A stretch of 21,232 bases of DNA from Aureococcus anophagefferens (GCF_000186865.1 NW_008705610.1:60013-81244); one strand, 5' to 3'. Counted from the stretch's first letter, positions 1 to 9,348 are shown. A program made the numbers and translations. Notes: a model not told the origin generated them from the letters alone.

Positions 1-1460
1 GATGACCACTGCACCAGGCTTCCACAGCAGTAGAAGCAGGAGCAGGAGTTAATTTAATTTAAGTAGGGGTGAATTTTAATTTTCAGGGGAGGGAGGGGTG
101 CTTCTAATTTTCACTCGGTGGAAGGAGCCTGAGTGATTTTGATTTTCCTCGAAATCGGCCGCGCGCCGCGCGGAATCGGAGGAACGCGCTAAAACACAAA
201 AATTCACAAAGACATGCGGTCCATGGCCATCTCTTTCTAGAGAGATAGAGCGCAACATCACGATGGCTCGCTGGTACAAACGGTTCTCAGAGCGTAGACA
301 GGGCGAACTGCAACACCGCCCCAAACCACGTGCCAGAAGCCCTTCAGAACGTTGAACCCTTCCAGAACCCTTCCGCGGAGCCGAAATACCCCAAACCCCT
401 TACGATTTTGCGATTTAATTTCCCCCACTGGCACTGCCTAGCCTAGTAAACTGCCCTTCAAGCTTTCTCAAAATAGCATGAGGGAGCTTGAAATGCAAGC
501 TGGCGAGGTAAGCGGCGGTGTTTCAGTTTGCCCTGAAGACTGCATTTTTGCTAAAATTTTATCTTGAGGGAGTTCACTTGCCAGTTTGGGGTATTTTGGT
601 CCGCGGAAAGGGAGATTCTCTAGTTCTAGCGCCACTGAAACACGGCACTTTTTTCATGTGGGGCCAGTGGCGAGGAGAAAAAAAGAAAAAAAAAAGAAAA
701 AAAAGAGAGGCGCCGAAGGCGCCGAAGGCGCCGGAGGCGACGGAGGCGCCGGAGGCGCCGGAGGCGCCGAAGCCAGGCGGAGCGACGCGCGGACTCGTCC
801 CGCCGACCCGTCTTTAAACCCCGCGGAATTATCCAGGCGGCGGCGACGCCGCGGCGCAGCGCCGCGCGGTCCTCGCGCGCGCGGTCGCGCCGCGGCGCGC
901 GTGGTCGCGCCTGTCGGCGCCGCCGCGGCCGAGCGGGCCGCGGTGCGGCGGTGCGCCGCGTCGACGGCGGCGGCGGCGCGGCGGCGCTGACAGGCGCGAA
1001 CACGCGGCGCGGCCCGCGGCGGCCGCGAGCGCGGCGAGCGCCGCACGGCCCCGGGTCGCCAGGAACCGGCCGCGGGCTGCGCACTCGCGCCGGCGCCGGG
1101 CCGGGCCGCGCGTCGCGGCAGCGCGGCGACGCAGCGCTCCAAACCGCATCGACGGCGGTAGCAGGCACACGACGACGTTGTCTCTGTCGTCGGCTGTGGC
1201 ACCCATGGCGGCGGCGAGGCAGCCCACGACGACAGAAACGCCGCCGTCGCGTGCGCCAATGCGGGGCAGCCCCGGAGTTGCAGTGGGGGGCGGAAGGTAT
1301 GCGACAGCGTGCCGACGCACTGGAAGCGCTGGAAGGGCGTCACATGCAAGGACGTCGATGCAAAACACCGTTTCCGCGCTCAGACGCTCACGAGACGCTG
1401 CCTCCGCGCTCCTGCTGATAGTGTGCGCTTCGGACGAGCATTGGACATTGATGGTGCCGT
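1..1460. other. Intergenic, no supportable gene
   Basis: I see no recognisable protein here. Positions 1-660 are of moderate GC with short unremarkable ORFs. A purine-rich A/G tract at about 675-708 leads into a hairpin repeat (709-774, separate entry). From about 780 to 1180 the DNA is extremely GC- and CG-rich, so all frames stay open and give arginine/alanine-rich translations with no domain signal. These long ORFs are most likely a composition effect. A CpG-rich promoter or 5' region cannot be excluded. Confidence 0.6.
709..774. repeat. GGCGCC-GNA hairpin-forming tandem repeat
   Basis: Seven GGCGCC-type stem blocks are separated by GAA or GGA triplets in a 9-bp period, with one block altered to GGCGAC. 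Each junction can fold as a C(GAA)G or C(GGA)G mini-hairpin. GNA triloops closed by C-G are known to be unusually stable in single-stranded DNA. The array directly follows a purine tract. The same loop design recurs at 11687-11850. Confidence 0.8.
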
Positions 1461-1464
1461 GCAG

Positions 1465-1516
1465 ATCTTTTGTTAAACGCGTCGAATCTTTTGTTAAACG
1501 CGTCGATTCTTTTGTC
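1465..1516. repeat. 21-bp tandem repeat, two copies plus partial
   Basis: Two identical 21-bp units (1465-1485 and 1486-1506), each with the core TTTTGTTAAACGCGTCGA, are followed by a degenerate third copy starting at 1507. Each full unit contains the palindrome ACGCGT. No gene is recognised around it. It could be a binding-site pair or simply a short slippage repeat. Confidence 0.85.
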
Positions 1517-1719
1517 CGTCGCCCGGCATAGAATAGGTGCCGTGTTCTATCAACGGACCCCGCTCGAGACGGACCCCTCGTTTCGACCGACGGATAACGC
1601 TATCGATGATGTGATGCGCCGGCGCCGTGCCGTTTCGCGCTAGGTGGTGTACGAATCGCGCGTGCGCTAGCGACGACGAGGCGGGAGCGCAAAAAATCCT
1701 GCTGGCGGCGTCCTGCGAC

Positions 1720-1870
1720 GAGATTTTCGATCACTGCGACTGTGGGGCGCGCCCCCACTCGATTTCTGCAGCTCCAGGTTTACATATCGTGACAGCTGAT
1801 ATGGGGCAACTCATCGCCTCTCTGTGGTCGCCCTGTGGCTGACTTGGGTTCTAATCTCCCCCGCGCGCGC

Positions 1871-1921
<51 letters not shown>

Positions 1922-1960
1922 GCGGCGGCGGCGGCGACCGACCGGCCCAGAAAGTCGGCC
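1720..1960 (+). repeat. Dispersed repeat copy 1 (B-box-like, GAC/GGC tail)
   Basis: This copy aligns by eye over more than 150 bp with the reverse complement of 15160-15400. Shared blocks include TCGATCACTGCGA, TTTGCAGCTCC-like and GGTCGCCCT, then a tRNA B-box-like motif (here GGTTCTAATCTCCC, GGTTCGAATCTCCC in the other copy) running straight into a (GAC)n(GGC)n microsatellite and a GACCGACC end. This arrangement resembles a tRNA-derived SINE with a microsatellite tail. An A box was not convincingly found, so the SINE class is inferred. Confidence 0.65.
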
Positions 1961-2230
1961 CAGAAAGTCGGTGCCAGGAACTCGCCGGGGGCCAAGGGGA
2001 AGTCGCCCGACACCTCCCCGAGTACGCCCAAGTAGGATTTAATCAGTTTACCACCCTGTAGCTCGAGCTCACTCGAGGACTACTTCAAATTCAAGCCCAG
2101 CGGCCTTTACCCCGACTCCGACGAAGAGTAGGCAGCTCAGGCCACGAGAGTGTCGCCCCATGTAAGCGGGGCCCCACGCACGTGGTGCGCTACCACGCTC
2201 CTTCTCTAAGAAAAAACAACAAAAATTTGA

Positions 2231-2410
2231 AGGTGAGGTCCGTCTTGGTATTAATTATGGGAAGACGCCTCGATATGATGGGACATTAAATTCCAGCTAA
2301 TGATGGTCAAAAATGGTGGACGGTGAGGTCCCTTTTGATATTTTGTTTTGAAGTGAGGTCCATTTCGACATTATTTTGGAAGGCGGGGTCCATATTGATA
2401 TTAAGGTAAA
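2231..2410. repeat. 30-bp periodic repeat (GTGAGGTCC family)
   Basis: Units starting at 2321, 2351 and 2381 share the pattern GTGAGGTCC followed by an AT-rich half (TTTTGATATT-like). A fourth clear copy starts at 2231, exactly 90 bp earlier, and the two units between have decayed. A 30-bp period with alternating GC-rich and AT-rich halves is clear. Function unknown. Confidence 0.7.
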
Positions 2411-2468
2411 GGGAGGCTAGAGACCCGAAAAAAATTCCGCGCGCGTCTACCCCCTGCTGGGTGTATCT

Positions 2469-2605
2469 TGTGCCGGCACAGTGTGCCGGCAGATCTGGCA
2501 AGCGAAGTGTGCCGGCACAACCAGAAATAGCGTTTTGTCGGTGTGCCGGCACGTTTGGTCGGGCCCAAAGTCGACGGGGCCGGGGCCTGGGCGTGTGCCG
2601 GCACA
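2469..2605. promoter_or_regulatory. Cluster A of the palindrome TGTGCCGGCACA
   Basis: The perfect 12-bp palindrome occurs at 2469-2480, 2508-2519 and 2594-2605, with one-mismatch or shortened copies at 2482-2491 and 2542-2553. That is five sites in 137 bp. Palindromic repeated sites of this length usually suggest binding of a dimeric protein, but no flanking gene has been identified that they could regulate. They could also be internal repeats of a mobile element. Confidence 0.6.
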
Positions 2606-2887
2606 GCGGGAACACATTCTAACCCTCGGACGCTGAATTGATTTGCTTGAAGCGCCCCTGTGCACGTCATGGCTACGACCGGGGCCCAGGGGGCGGGCCC
2701 GGAGTCGCTTTGAACATCATGCCATGACACAGTGCGTTTCAGCGTCATGACATCGTGCGCGCGTCGCGTTACATAGTGTTCCGGTCGCGATCTTCGCGTC
2801 CGACGGGGCAGCCCCTGGGTCAATGGTCGTTTCGTGTGCTTTATGTACGAATTCGTCCCTCGGACGGAATAAAATGCTACGTCCGGA

Positions 2888-3010
2888 CATCTTTTTTTCT
2901 TGATTGTGGGTTCGAATTTCCACGCGCGCGTGACGACGACGACGGCGGCGACGACGACGACGGCGACGGCGGCGGCGGCGGCGGCGGCGGCTGCGGCGAC
3001 CGACCAACCA
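2888..3010 (+). repeat. Dispersed repeat copy 2 (B-box-like, GAC/GGC tail)
   Basis: A short copy with TGGGTTCGAATTTCCACGCG leads directly into GAC and GGC triplet runs and then GACCGACC, matching the 3' part of the copies near 1720-1960 and 15140-15400. The upstream half present in those copies is not evident here, so this one is 5'-truncated or more diverged. It lies between the two palindrome clusters. Confidence 0.6.
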
Positions 3011-3148
3011 TTGCCCCTCTAAAGGGAATTGGTAGGGACGACGATATACGACTCCCGATGCTGCGAGAAACCGGGGCCCTGCGCAGAAGTAACTATGCGT
3101 TTTATAGCTCCAAACTTGCATAGACGCGTTTCCGCGGACCGCGCGCGG

Positions 3149-3203
3149 TGTGCCGGCACACCGGAATGTGCCGGCACAAGCCGGATTCGACTGTGCCGGC
3201 ACA
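3149..3203. promoter_or_regulatory. Cluster B of the palindrome TGTGCCGGCACA
   Basis: Three perfect copies lie at 3149-3160, 3167-3178 and 3192-3203, with a further half-site near 3236-3244. They sit just upstream of the Copia reverse transcriptase fragment, about 540 bp from cluster A. They may be remnants of a mobile element's regulatory end, or host binding sites. Confidence 0.6.
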
Positions 3204-3327
3204 CCCCGGGGAGGCCGTCTCTGCGCCGGCGCGGCTACCGGCACAGCGAGCTCGTTTGCTTTTCACCTTGGCCCCTGGCTCGCCTCCGCCCCGCCGGGCA
3301 CGTGGCTGCGTGCAATATGGCTGGAGC

Positions 3328-3787
3328 ATGACGCAATACGACGTCGTCGCCGCGTACATGCTTGCCAAGCCGAGCCATACCTACTACGTGCGCTATCCGG
3401 CCGGGTGGCGTGACTACCTACGCCGCAAGCACGGCGAGCCTCCATACGATCCCGGCGGCTTCTACCTCCGCGTCGACAAAAAACGTCTACGGGCGCGAGG
3501 AGTCCGGCGTCATCTGGTTTCAAATGCTCAGTCAGTTCCTGACTGACGAAATCGGCTTCAGCGTCATGCCGGTCGACCGCTGCCTGTTCCGCATGTCCCG
3601 CGAAATCGACGGCGTCACGAAGACGTGCGTCGTGTTAACATACGTCGACGACCTCCTCGTCGTCGGTGACAGCGAGCTCCAGGCCGAGGTCAGCAGCGCC
3701 ATCGCAGCGCGCTTCCCGGTCACCAAGGGCGGCTCCGACTACCTCGGCATGCGCATCACCCAGAGGAGGAAGGCATACCTTAAATGA
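3328..3787 (+). pseudogene. Ty1/Copia reverse transcriptase fragment, frameshifted
   Basis: The translation matches the Copia reverse transcriptase domain, which copies retrotransposon RNA into DNA. The first frame (from about 3328) gives QYDVVAAYMLAK and YVRYPAGW, typical of the finger/palm start. After a run of six A (3478-3483) homology moves to the next frame: VYGREESGVIW, then the catalytic YVDD at 3641-3652, then YLGMRI. A one-base gain in the A run explains the break. The N-terminal part of the domain, integrase, protease, gag and RNase H are absent nearby, and the frame stops at 3785-3787. This is a dead fragment of a polyprotein. No LTRs were seen around it. Confidence 0.88.
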
Positions 3788-3921
3788 CCTATTGATCTGC
3801 TAGAATATCCGTCTCGATATGTGATAGTTTCCCCTGGAATTGGTATAGGCGGTTGTCAAATCCTAACGGGTTTTGTAATTTCTACAATTTTTTAGAGAAG
3901 GACTAAAGAAGCAATTCGCAT
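3788..3921. other. AT-richer spacer after the Copia fragment
   Basis: A short lower-GC stretch with no recognised gene. The change from GC-rich Copia DNA to lower-GC DNA happens here, marking the left edge of the minus-strand gene group. Confidence 0.5.
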
Positions 3922-4089
3922 TTAGCAATGTGACTCGCCGGGTTTAACGACATTCCTAACTCGCAATTCGTCCGTCAAAACGTCAGACGCTCCATTATTG
4001 ATGGGGAGCGTGTAAGAGTCTACGTTTTCACAGCAGTCCACAAAGTGCTCTACGTCAAATGGGTTAGGGATGGGCTCGGGTTCAGCCAT
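3922..4089 (-). CDS. Small ORF, 55 residues, unknown
   Basis: An ATG at 4087-4089 opens 55 codons ending with TAA at 3922-3924. The product starts MAEPEPIPNPFDVEHF and is acidic, with a CC pair near residue 19. I do not recognise it. In its favour: it has the same strand and similar base composition as the large gene ending at 4122 and begins only about 32 bp after it. It could be a separate small gene, a leftover exon, or chance. Confidence 0.35.
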   Translation of the reverse strand: MAEPEPIPNPFDVEHFVDCCENVDSYTLPINNGASDVLTDELRVRNVVKPGESHC

Positions 4090-4121
4090 GATCCCGCAAT
4101 AGAAATGACGGCAAACAGAAA

Positions 4122-6110
4122 CTAGACATCGTCAGCAAAAATGTCGAATTCAGAGGCGTAACGGTGTAGCAGCAAGTATGCCAAACGCCGATAAAACAGA
4201 TAGTCTTGTCCTTTTAGATGAATGTTATCTGCATAAAGAGATTGTGCGGCTGGAGAGTGACTGACATCATAGCCGTCGGGCACGAATCGAGACACCAGTG
4301 AAGATGCTACCAAATTTAAATCAGCAATACGTGCATTTTTTTGTCGCATCGCCTCACTACGGACCGCCTGCGCCCCAACATAAATCAGATTTTCTCCGAG
4401 GACATCGATAACATGTTTCAAATGAAGCTTGAACATTTGAGGAGTTATTCGATTTTTCCCATGAGTTGCGTTGGTGTCTCCTATCGCAAACTCGTGAAGG
4501 CCGAGTGATAGTACGTACAGCGTATCTTTGGTAGAACGCAACGCGACGTGGTCTACCGTTTCACGCAAATTAGCCGTCTGAACTCGCTCATCTTTTGAGA
4601 ATTCAAGTGGTATATATTCGATGCGGTGTCCGCTTTTAGTTAGAAACGCCATCGGATAACAACTACTGCAGTCAGTGCACCCGGCGTGCGTGGCACCATA
4701 ATCTGCAGGACCTGCATCGTCCGCGATGTGCGTGAAGCTCTGCTGATGTATCCCCAAATATTTCCAAGAATCACAGCGCCCAGCATGCGCCACTTGAGGT
4801 GTCTGGCATCCGCGCACAATGCCCTCTCTGGTGACGTGTTCTGTAAGGTTCATTGAGCATATGTTCAATGTTTGTAGAACACTTCGGTACAACATCATCA
4901 TGGTCGAATCACCCAGGAAGACAACTTGGGTGGCTCGGGTACCCCCCTGAAATTCATGGCTGTTTGTACCACACATCACGTTTCCATTCAACCAGTCTTT
5001 GGGTTGGCATAACGTGTTGGAAAATGTCGAAACAGATGTTTGTATCGGGTACAGCGTGTATGATGCACGGGCCATGTTGACGATGACCATACTTGCCACG
5101 ATAACATTCTGCGCGTTCACAACAATACCAGTCAAAGGTCGACTCGCAGGCCGTCTCATACCGTCGTGACGCGGCGAGCCATCCACATGCAGTGAACCAA
5201 TTTGTGTGTACTTGCTTGTAATCAACACGCCGTTGGTCTGAATATCTGCCCTTACTCGTATAGATCCAATTTGAATGCCGCAGCAGCCGCAAATCTCGAC
5301 TGCGTAATTGGGGGAGGAATGAAAGGAGGATGGTCTCGTCTTGAAAGATTCGATTGTACCTATAATGCTTTTACCACTATCGAATACGCGAACGCCAGTA
5401 CCAGTTCCTGTATCACCCTGTAAGAAACGTGCTTTGACTTTTGCTTTTATCAAGATGGCCTCCTGCCGTGTGCCGTATGCATGAACGAATCCAATGTCAG
5501 CCGCGCCATTAAAAGTAGAACCATCAGTATCTACAACAAAACCCCGACGGTTATGAGCGCATATGATGTTATCTAACAATGAGTCGTGCGGACCTCTGAA
5601 AACAAATCCATCCAGAGATGTGCCTAGTACTCGTATATCACGTATAAATGCTTCTGGTGCAATTATATCCTTTGTCTCCTTATCAACGTCTATGCCACCC
5701 ATGTTGGAGCCTGCAGAGTATACACCGTGTCCACACACATTCATCACAGTTATTTGCGTCATGCGGAACCCCTTTGCATAGAATGCGATACCATGATTTC
5801 GACTACTTTCATTAGTTCCGAATTTGTGATTCTCACGGGGATCACAGGATCCCTTAATTTTTATGTTTTCGATTGCCATACCATGCGGGACTCCGAAATC
5901 CGACAACCAAGCATTCGTTCCATTCACAGACATGAAGTTTTCTGAAATGATGATCGGGTCGTAAAATTCAGGTGCTGCTTGCAGAACCGTCCCCATCTGC
6001 CCGAGCACACGACATCCTGATGGTACGACTACACTCTCGTGTATTATATATGTGGAAGAGTTCAACAACACGTTTGGGCACAACGCGCGTAATATATGGT
6101 TCATATTCAT
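4122..6110 (-). CDS. Beta-helix protein fused to SGNH/PC-esterase-like domain
   Basis: A 662-residue ORF starts at an ATG (6108-6110); a second ATG two codons later is an alternative. The first ~380 residues have short repeating hydrophobic/glycine/asparagine strands (for example IENIKIKGS, GFVFRGPHDSLLDNII, LTGIVVNAQNVIVAS), typical of pectate-lyase-like right-handed beta-helices. The second part has GDST with the likely nucleophile Ser402 (4902-4913), GLHE further on, and DNIH (Asp628, His631; 4218-4229), the pattern of SGNH/PC-esterase acyl hydrolases or transferases that act on glycan O-acetyl groups. A Cys-rich insert lies between. No clear signal peptide is visible. GC is well below that of the flanks, which hints at transfer or a viral source. 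The domain reading is by motif only. Confidence 0.75.
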   Translation of the reverse strand: MNMNHILRALCPNVLLNSSTYIIHESVVVPSGCRVLGQMGTVLQAAPEFYDPIIISENFMSVNGTNAWLSDFGVPHGMAIENIKIKGSCDPRENHKFGTNESSRNHGIAFYAKGFRMTQITVMNVCGHGVYSAGSNMGGIDVDKETKDIIAPEAFIRDIRVLGTSLDGFVFRGPHDSLLDNIICAHNRRGFVVDTDGSTFNGAADIGFVHAYGTRQEAILIKAKVKARFLQGDTGTGTGVRVFDSGKSIIGTIESFKTRPSSFHSSPNYAVEICGCCGIQIGSIRVRADIQTNGVLITSKYTQIGSLHVDGSPRHDGMRRPASRPLTGIVVNAQNVIVASMVIVNMARASYTLYPIQTSVSTFSNTLCQPKDWLNGNVMCGTNSHEFQGGTRATQVVFLGDSTMMMLYRSVLQTLNICSMNLTEHVTREGIVRGCQTPQVAHAGRCDSWKYLGIHQQSFTHIADDAGPADYGATHAGCTDCSSCYPMAFLTKSGHRIEYIPLEFSKDERVQTANLRETVDHVALRSTKDTLYVLSLGLHEFAIGDTNATHGKNRITPQMFKLHLKHVIDVLGENLIYVGAQAVRSEAMRQKNARIADLNLVASSLVSRFVPDGYDVSHSPAAQSLYADNIHLKGQDYLFYRRLAYLLLHRYASEFDIFADDV

Positions 6111-6227
6111 ACCGGAGGTCTAAGGGGAAGCTTACTTCTCTACTCTAGCATACACCACCATAACCGGCAACGTAACCACGGTCGCGTCGCTCGAGCTCGT
6201 TTCCGTCCACTTGGCCTCTTGTATCTC

Positions 6228-6255
6228 CCACTAGCCTAGGGGGGCAGCCTAGTGG
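6228..6255. other. Short inverted repeat CCACTAG/CTAGTGG
   Basis: Perfect 7-bp arms at 6228-6234 and 6249-6255 flank a GC-rich loop, between the esterase-like gene and the 10-bp minisatellite. It may fold as a small hairpin. Role unknown. Confidence 0.4.
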
Positions 6256-6295
6256 AGCTCAGAGGGGGCCGACCACCAGGCATACACCAGCCACG

Positions 6296-6735
6296 GCATA
6301 CACCAGCATAGCAGCCGCATAGCAGCCGCATAGCAGACGCATAGCGGGCGCATAGCGGGCGCATAGCGGGCGCATAGCAGGCGCATAGCAGGCGCATAGC
6401 AGGCGCATAGCAGGCGCATACCACCAGCATAGCAGGCGCATAAGACCAGCATAGCAGCCGCATACCACCAGCATAGCAGGCGCATAAGACCAGCATAGCA
6501 GCCCACCAGCATACCACCAGCATAGCAGGCGCATACCACCAGCATAGCAGCCGCATACCACCGGCATAGCAGACGCATACCACCGGCATAGCAGACGCAT
6601 ACCACCCGCATACCACCCGCATACCACCAGCATACCACCCGCATACCACCCGCATACCACCCGCATACCACCCGCATAACACCCGCATAAAGCCCGCATA
6701 AAGCCCGCATAGCGGGCGCATACTACCAGGCATAC
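6296..6735. repeat. 10-bp minisatellite, about 44 units
   Basis: Units of the form GCATAGCAGC, GCATAGCGGG, GCATACCACC and relatives run in tandem. Variants cluster in blocks: AGCGGG and AGCAGG types on the left, ACCACC types on the right, alternating in the middle. Because 10 is not a multiple of 3, each frame repeats every 30 bp. On the minus strand all three frames are stop-free and encode a decapeptide repeat rich in M, C, Y, L/V and A/G, while the plus strand is full of TAG. The three long minus-strand ORFs are best read as a product of the repeat. Confidence 0.9.
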
Positions 6736-7236
6736 CGGCGGTCAACCCCCTCGGGTGGAGCTGCCCTGCCGTGTGAGGGTGAACTATCGAGGTTACGCAG
6801 TGGCGGTACACCGGCGTCTGTGTTATCCTCACGCCACCTCAGCTGCCGTAGTATACGGGGGCCGGGGCTACTGGACGAACGGGCAGAGGATCTGCCTCAC
6901 TAGGTCCAGGAAGACTCTCCGTCTATTACAGTGCGGGAGGCAACTATAACAGGGTTAGAAAGTATTAAGAAGGGGGAAGGATATTGAGTGGCTCTGTACC
7001 AGCGAGCCACTAGGGAGATACAAAACTCTCTATCTCTCTAGTAGGGTAGTAGTAGGGTAGTAGTAGAGTAGCGTACTGTACTGTAGTATAGTCATTGAGA
7101 TATAGAGACGGGGAGAGAGAGAGGCAACAAGGTCAGTCTATATTCTTTGCAGCTAGGTAGGATACGCGGGTGCCTAGGTAGGATCTGTATCCTGGGTGAT
7201 GACGTTGGGGGATGTGGGTCATCCGACTTCGACTGA
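6736..7236. other. Intergenic, short simple repeats
   Basis: No recognised gene. A GTAGGGTAGTA-type simple repeat lies at about 7040-7072, flanked by CT- and GA-rich runs near 7023-7040 and 7104-7123. Confidence 0.5.
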
Positions 7237-7296
7237 CGGTTTCCCGCGGTTTCCACGACTGCGAGGCGGGCAGCGGCTGGCCAGCCGGAGGAGAAG

Positions 7297-7470
7297 ATGC
7301 TCCTGAAGAGGAGATCCGCACTGCCTCTTCGACGATTGCGTGCGTTGGAGAGACGGAACGAGGAGTTGTGTCAAAAGGTGCGACAGCACAACAAACGCAT
7401 GATAATGGAATATCTGCCGGGTTTGGGGCGGCGTGGATTATCTTTCAGGCATGCTTCAACCTCCATTTGA
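7297..7470 (+). CDS. Possible small basic/coiled-coil ORF
   Basis: An ATG at 7297 opens 57 codons ending at TGA 7468-7470; the frame is open back to 7237. The product is strongly basic near its start and has a heptad-like stretch (LRALERRNEELCQKV) that could form a coiled coil. No family is recognised. It may be a bZIP-like remnant or chance, since arginine-rich ORFs are common in GC-rich DNA. Confidence 0.2.
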   Translation: MLLKRRSALPLRRLRALERRNEELCQKVRQHNKRMIMEYLPGLGRRGLSFRHASTSI

Positions 7471-7562
7471 AGAATCCGATTAAGTTAACCACACCACTCG
7501 GAGCGCTCGTGGTACGAAAGTCGTGAGAACAGCCAACTCGAACTTTTGGGGTTCAATGCCCA

Positions 7563-8282
7563 CTAGTTTGCGGTTACGACTCGTGGGCATTCGCACGCAA
7601 AAGGGTGGCCGAGTTCTTCATAGAGCGCATAGTCCCGTGCGTACTGCTGACAAACCTGCTGCAGATTTCTGGGGTTACACAGCCTTGTTTTCATGTGCAC
7701 ATCTTTGTTGCGATGTGATGCAACCGAACCTGGCATGTACAAACTTGGGGATCCTCCAGTACACCGCTCCCAGCCAGCATTGATCAACTTTCCAAAGCTC
7801 GGCACGATGCGTGAAACTCGATAAAATGAGGAGATGTCAGAAATCTCAATGATGTGATCAAAGCGAGCGTTGGGGCTACCGATGCACATATCGGCAGCGT
7901 GAGCAACGTGCTTTTGGTAAGCTTCGTGCCGTGGCACGTAACGTGTCAGAAAGTCATAAAAAGATGAATTGGCTAAGATGTGTCCACGTTTAATTTGATC
8001 CGCATATTCACTGACGGCTCTATCCCATGGATCTCGTATGATGGCAATGTTTGTTGTATTTGGAGAATACTCGAAGGAGACTCCTCTCGATTTGAGAGCG
8101 TTTCCATTGTCCCTAAAGACGAAGTCCCAAGACGCATGACAGTCAGTGACCTTTCCGTCTTTTTCGTCATTTAGGTGCACGGCGCGTTGCACGATATGTT
8201 GATTCATCGTCGAACCCGCTTTCGGGAATGAGCAAAGAGATAGGTTGAGGAACTGCATCGTGTAGAATCCGAATAAGCTCAT
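7563..8282 (-). CDS. Sulfotransferase family protein
   Basis: Sulfotransferases move a sulfo group from PAPS to sugars or other acceptors, usually in the Golgi. Counting from the ATG at 8280-8282, FPKAGST (residues 19-25) matches the 5'-phosphosulfate loop, and IIRDPWDRAVSEYA (Arg83, Ser91) matches the 3'-phosphate-binding motif. The end (YARDYALYEELGHPF) resembles the C-terminus of the carbohydrate sulfotransferase group. The open frame continues upstream to about 8381 without an ATG and reads LWWWFQVLEHLL there, so an upstream exon with a membrane anchor is possible. About 240 residues is slightly short for the family. GC is lower than in the flanks. It lies on the same strand as the glycosyltransferase-like genes, suggesting sulfation of a glycan. 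Confidence 0.82.
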   Translation of the reverse strand: MSLFGFYTMQFLNLSLCSFPKAGSTMNQHIVQRAVHLNDEKDGKVTDCHASWDFVFRDNGNALKSRGVSFEYSPNTTNIAIIRDPWDRAVSEYADQIKRGHILANSSFYDFLTRYVPRHEAYQKHVAHAADMCIGSPNARFDHIIEISDISSFYRVSRIVPSFGKLINAGWERCTGGSPSLYMPGSVASHRNKDVHMKTRLCNPRNLQQVCQQYARDYALYEELGHPFACECPRVVTAN

Positions 8283-8312
8283 CGCGTATGAATGCGGAAG
8301 GCGGGCCAGCAA

Positions 8313-9348
8313 GTGCTCGAGAACCTGGAACCACCACCACAGCGAAAGCTCGGCGAGAGCAGAGGTCTACCCCTCTCTGCTGAGGAGGGTGCTAGCAGTT
8401 GGGGATATCCTACGGGGGTGTTCCCATCCATTCACCATCTTTGCTTCTAATACGTATTAGGTCACCTACTTTGGGTTTCCTGAACTTTTGAGGACTGGCA
8501 TTGAGGCCAGGAGCTGTAAGGGGGACTTCCTGGGTAGGAGGAGGAGGAGATGGTGCCACTGTTGATGAACCTGGCCATAAGTCTATAGGGGAGCTATACC
8601 GACGTACCAGGAAAATAACAAGGGAAAAAGGAAAGTAAGAAGATACCAGGATACCATATCCATAAGAAATAGCTAGGAGGGCAGCAGTGTGAAAAACAAA
8701 AAATTGAAACGAATTTTCCCACGTCCATTGGACGTCCGTTGGACGTCCGTTGGACGTCCGTTGTGACCCCCGCGCGCGGTGGACGGAGGGCCTCTATGAG
8801 GACCTGCTGTAAAGGGAATGAAGCCTTCACTAGTACGATTTCACCCACGTACCACACCCATGGTCCGCCGATAGAAACCTTGAAGGGACAATTTCCGCTA
8901 CACTGCCGCCGGGCGACCGCAGATTAATAATTAATAATTCCTATGGCGCGCGCCAGCCCTATGGTTGTTTTCACACTGGAGAGCAGCGAGCCACTAAACC
9001 ATAGCAATTCCTCCACACTGGGAGGGGCTGGCAGGCCGGCTAGTGCCAGTGGACGGCAAGCCCCCAAAATGTGCGAGTTCCACCGCGGGTGGTGTGGTGC
9101 ACAACCTCACAGGAGTGACCCAGGGGTATCAAATGGATAAACCAGGGATCTGGGCGAATCATAGGACGATGAGCTCGTTACCCCCCACCCCCCCCTTGAG
9201 GCAATCACTCGGTGGCGCGTTTTTTGTATAAACTCGGGGCATCAGTTCTATTTCAGCATCATCTGTCGAAGATGTGAGAAGTACTGGTAACACCAGATTT
9301 CGAGTTTGCTCTTTTGACCCCCTCCTTTCCCACGACGTCCTCCTTGAC
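8313..9348. other. Intergenic with short 11-bp tandem repeat
   Basis: No recognised gene on either strand. The main structure is an 11-bp repeat near 8728-8763 (separate entry). An AT-rich TTAATAATTAATAATT stretch lies near 8924-8939, and a C-run (CCCCCCACCCCCCCCTTG-like) lies near 9180-9197. Confidence 0.5.
8728..8763. repeat. 11-bp tandem repeat TTGGACGTCCG
   Basis: Three TTGGACGTCCG units in a row, preceded by a close variant, each containing the palindrome GGACGTCC. The 11-bp spacing would place the palindromes on nearly the same face of the helix. No gene nearby explains it. Confidence 0.75.

Noticed and set aside
325..400. Heat-shock-element-like GAA/TTC repeats
   Set aside because: Only one TTCnnGAA step has correct spacing; the others are off by one, and no gene follows.
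654..1368. Several long ORFs on both strands
   Set aside because: Extreme GC content keeps every frame open; low-complexity Arg/Ala translations only.
2469..2605. CRISPR-like array
   Set aside because: Palindromic 12-mers at irregular spacing in a eukaryotic context; no regular repeat-spacer structure.
3478..3484. Slippery A AAA AAC heptamer as a programmed frameshift site in the Copia fragment
   Set aside because: The downstream homology is in the +1 frame, whereas such a heptamer gives -1 shifts; a one-base gain in the A run is simpler.
6236..6832. Three overlapping minus-strand ORFs rich in Cys, Tyr and Met
   Set aside because: They arise from a 10-bp repeat whose minus strand has no stops; no domain outside the repeat.
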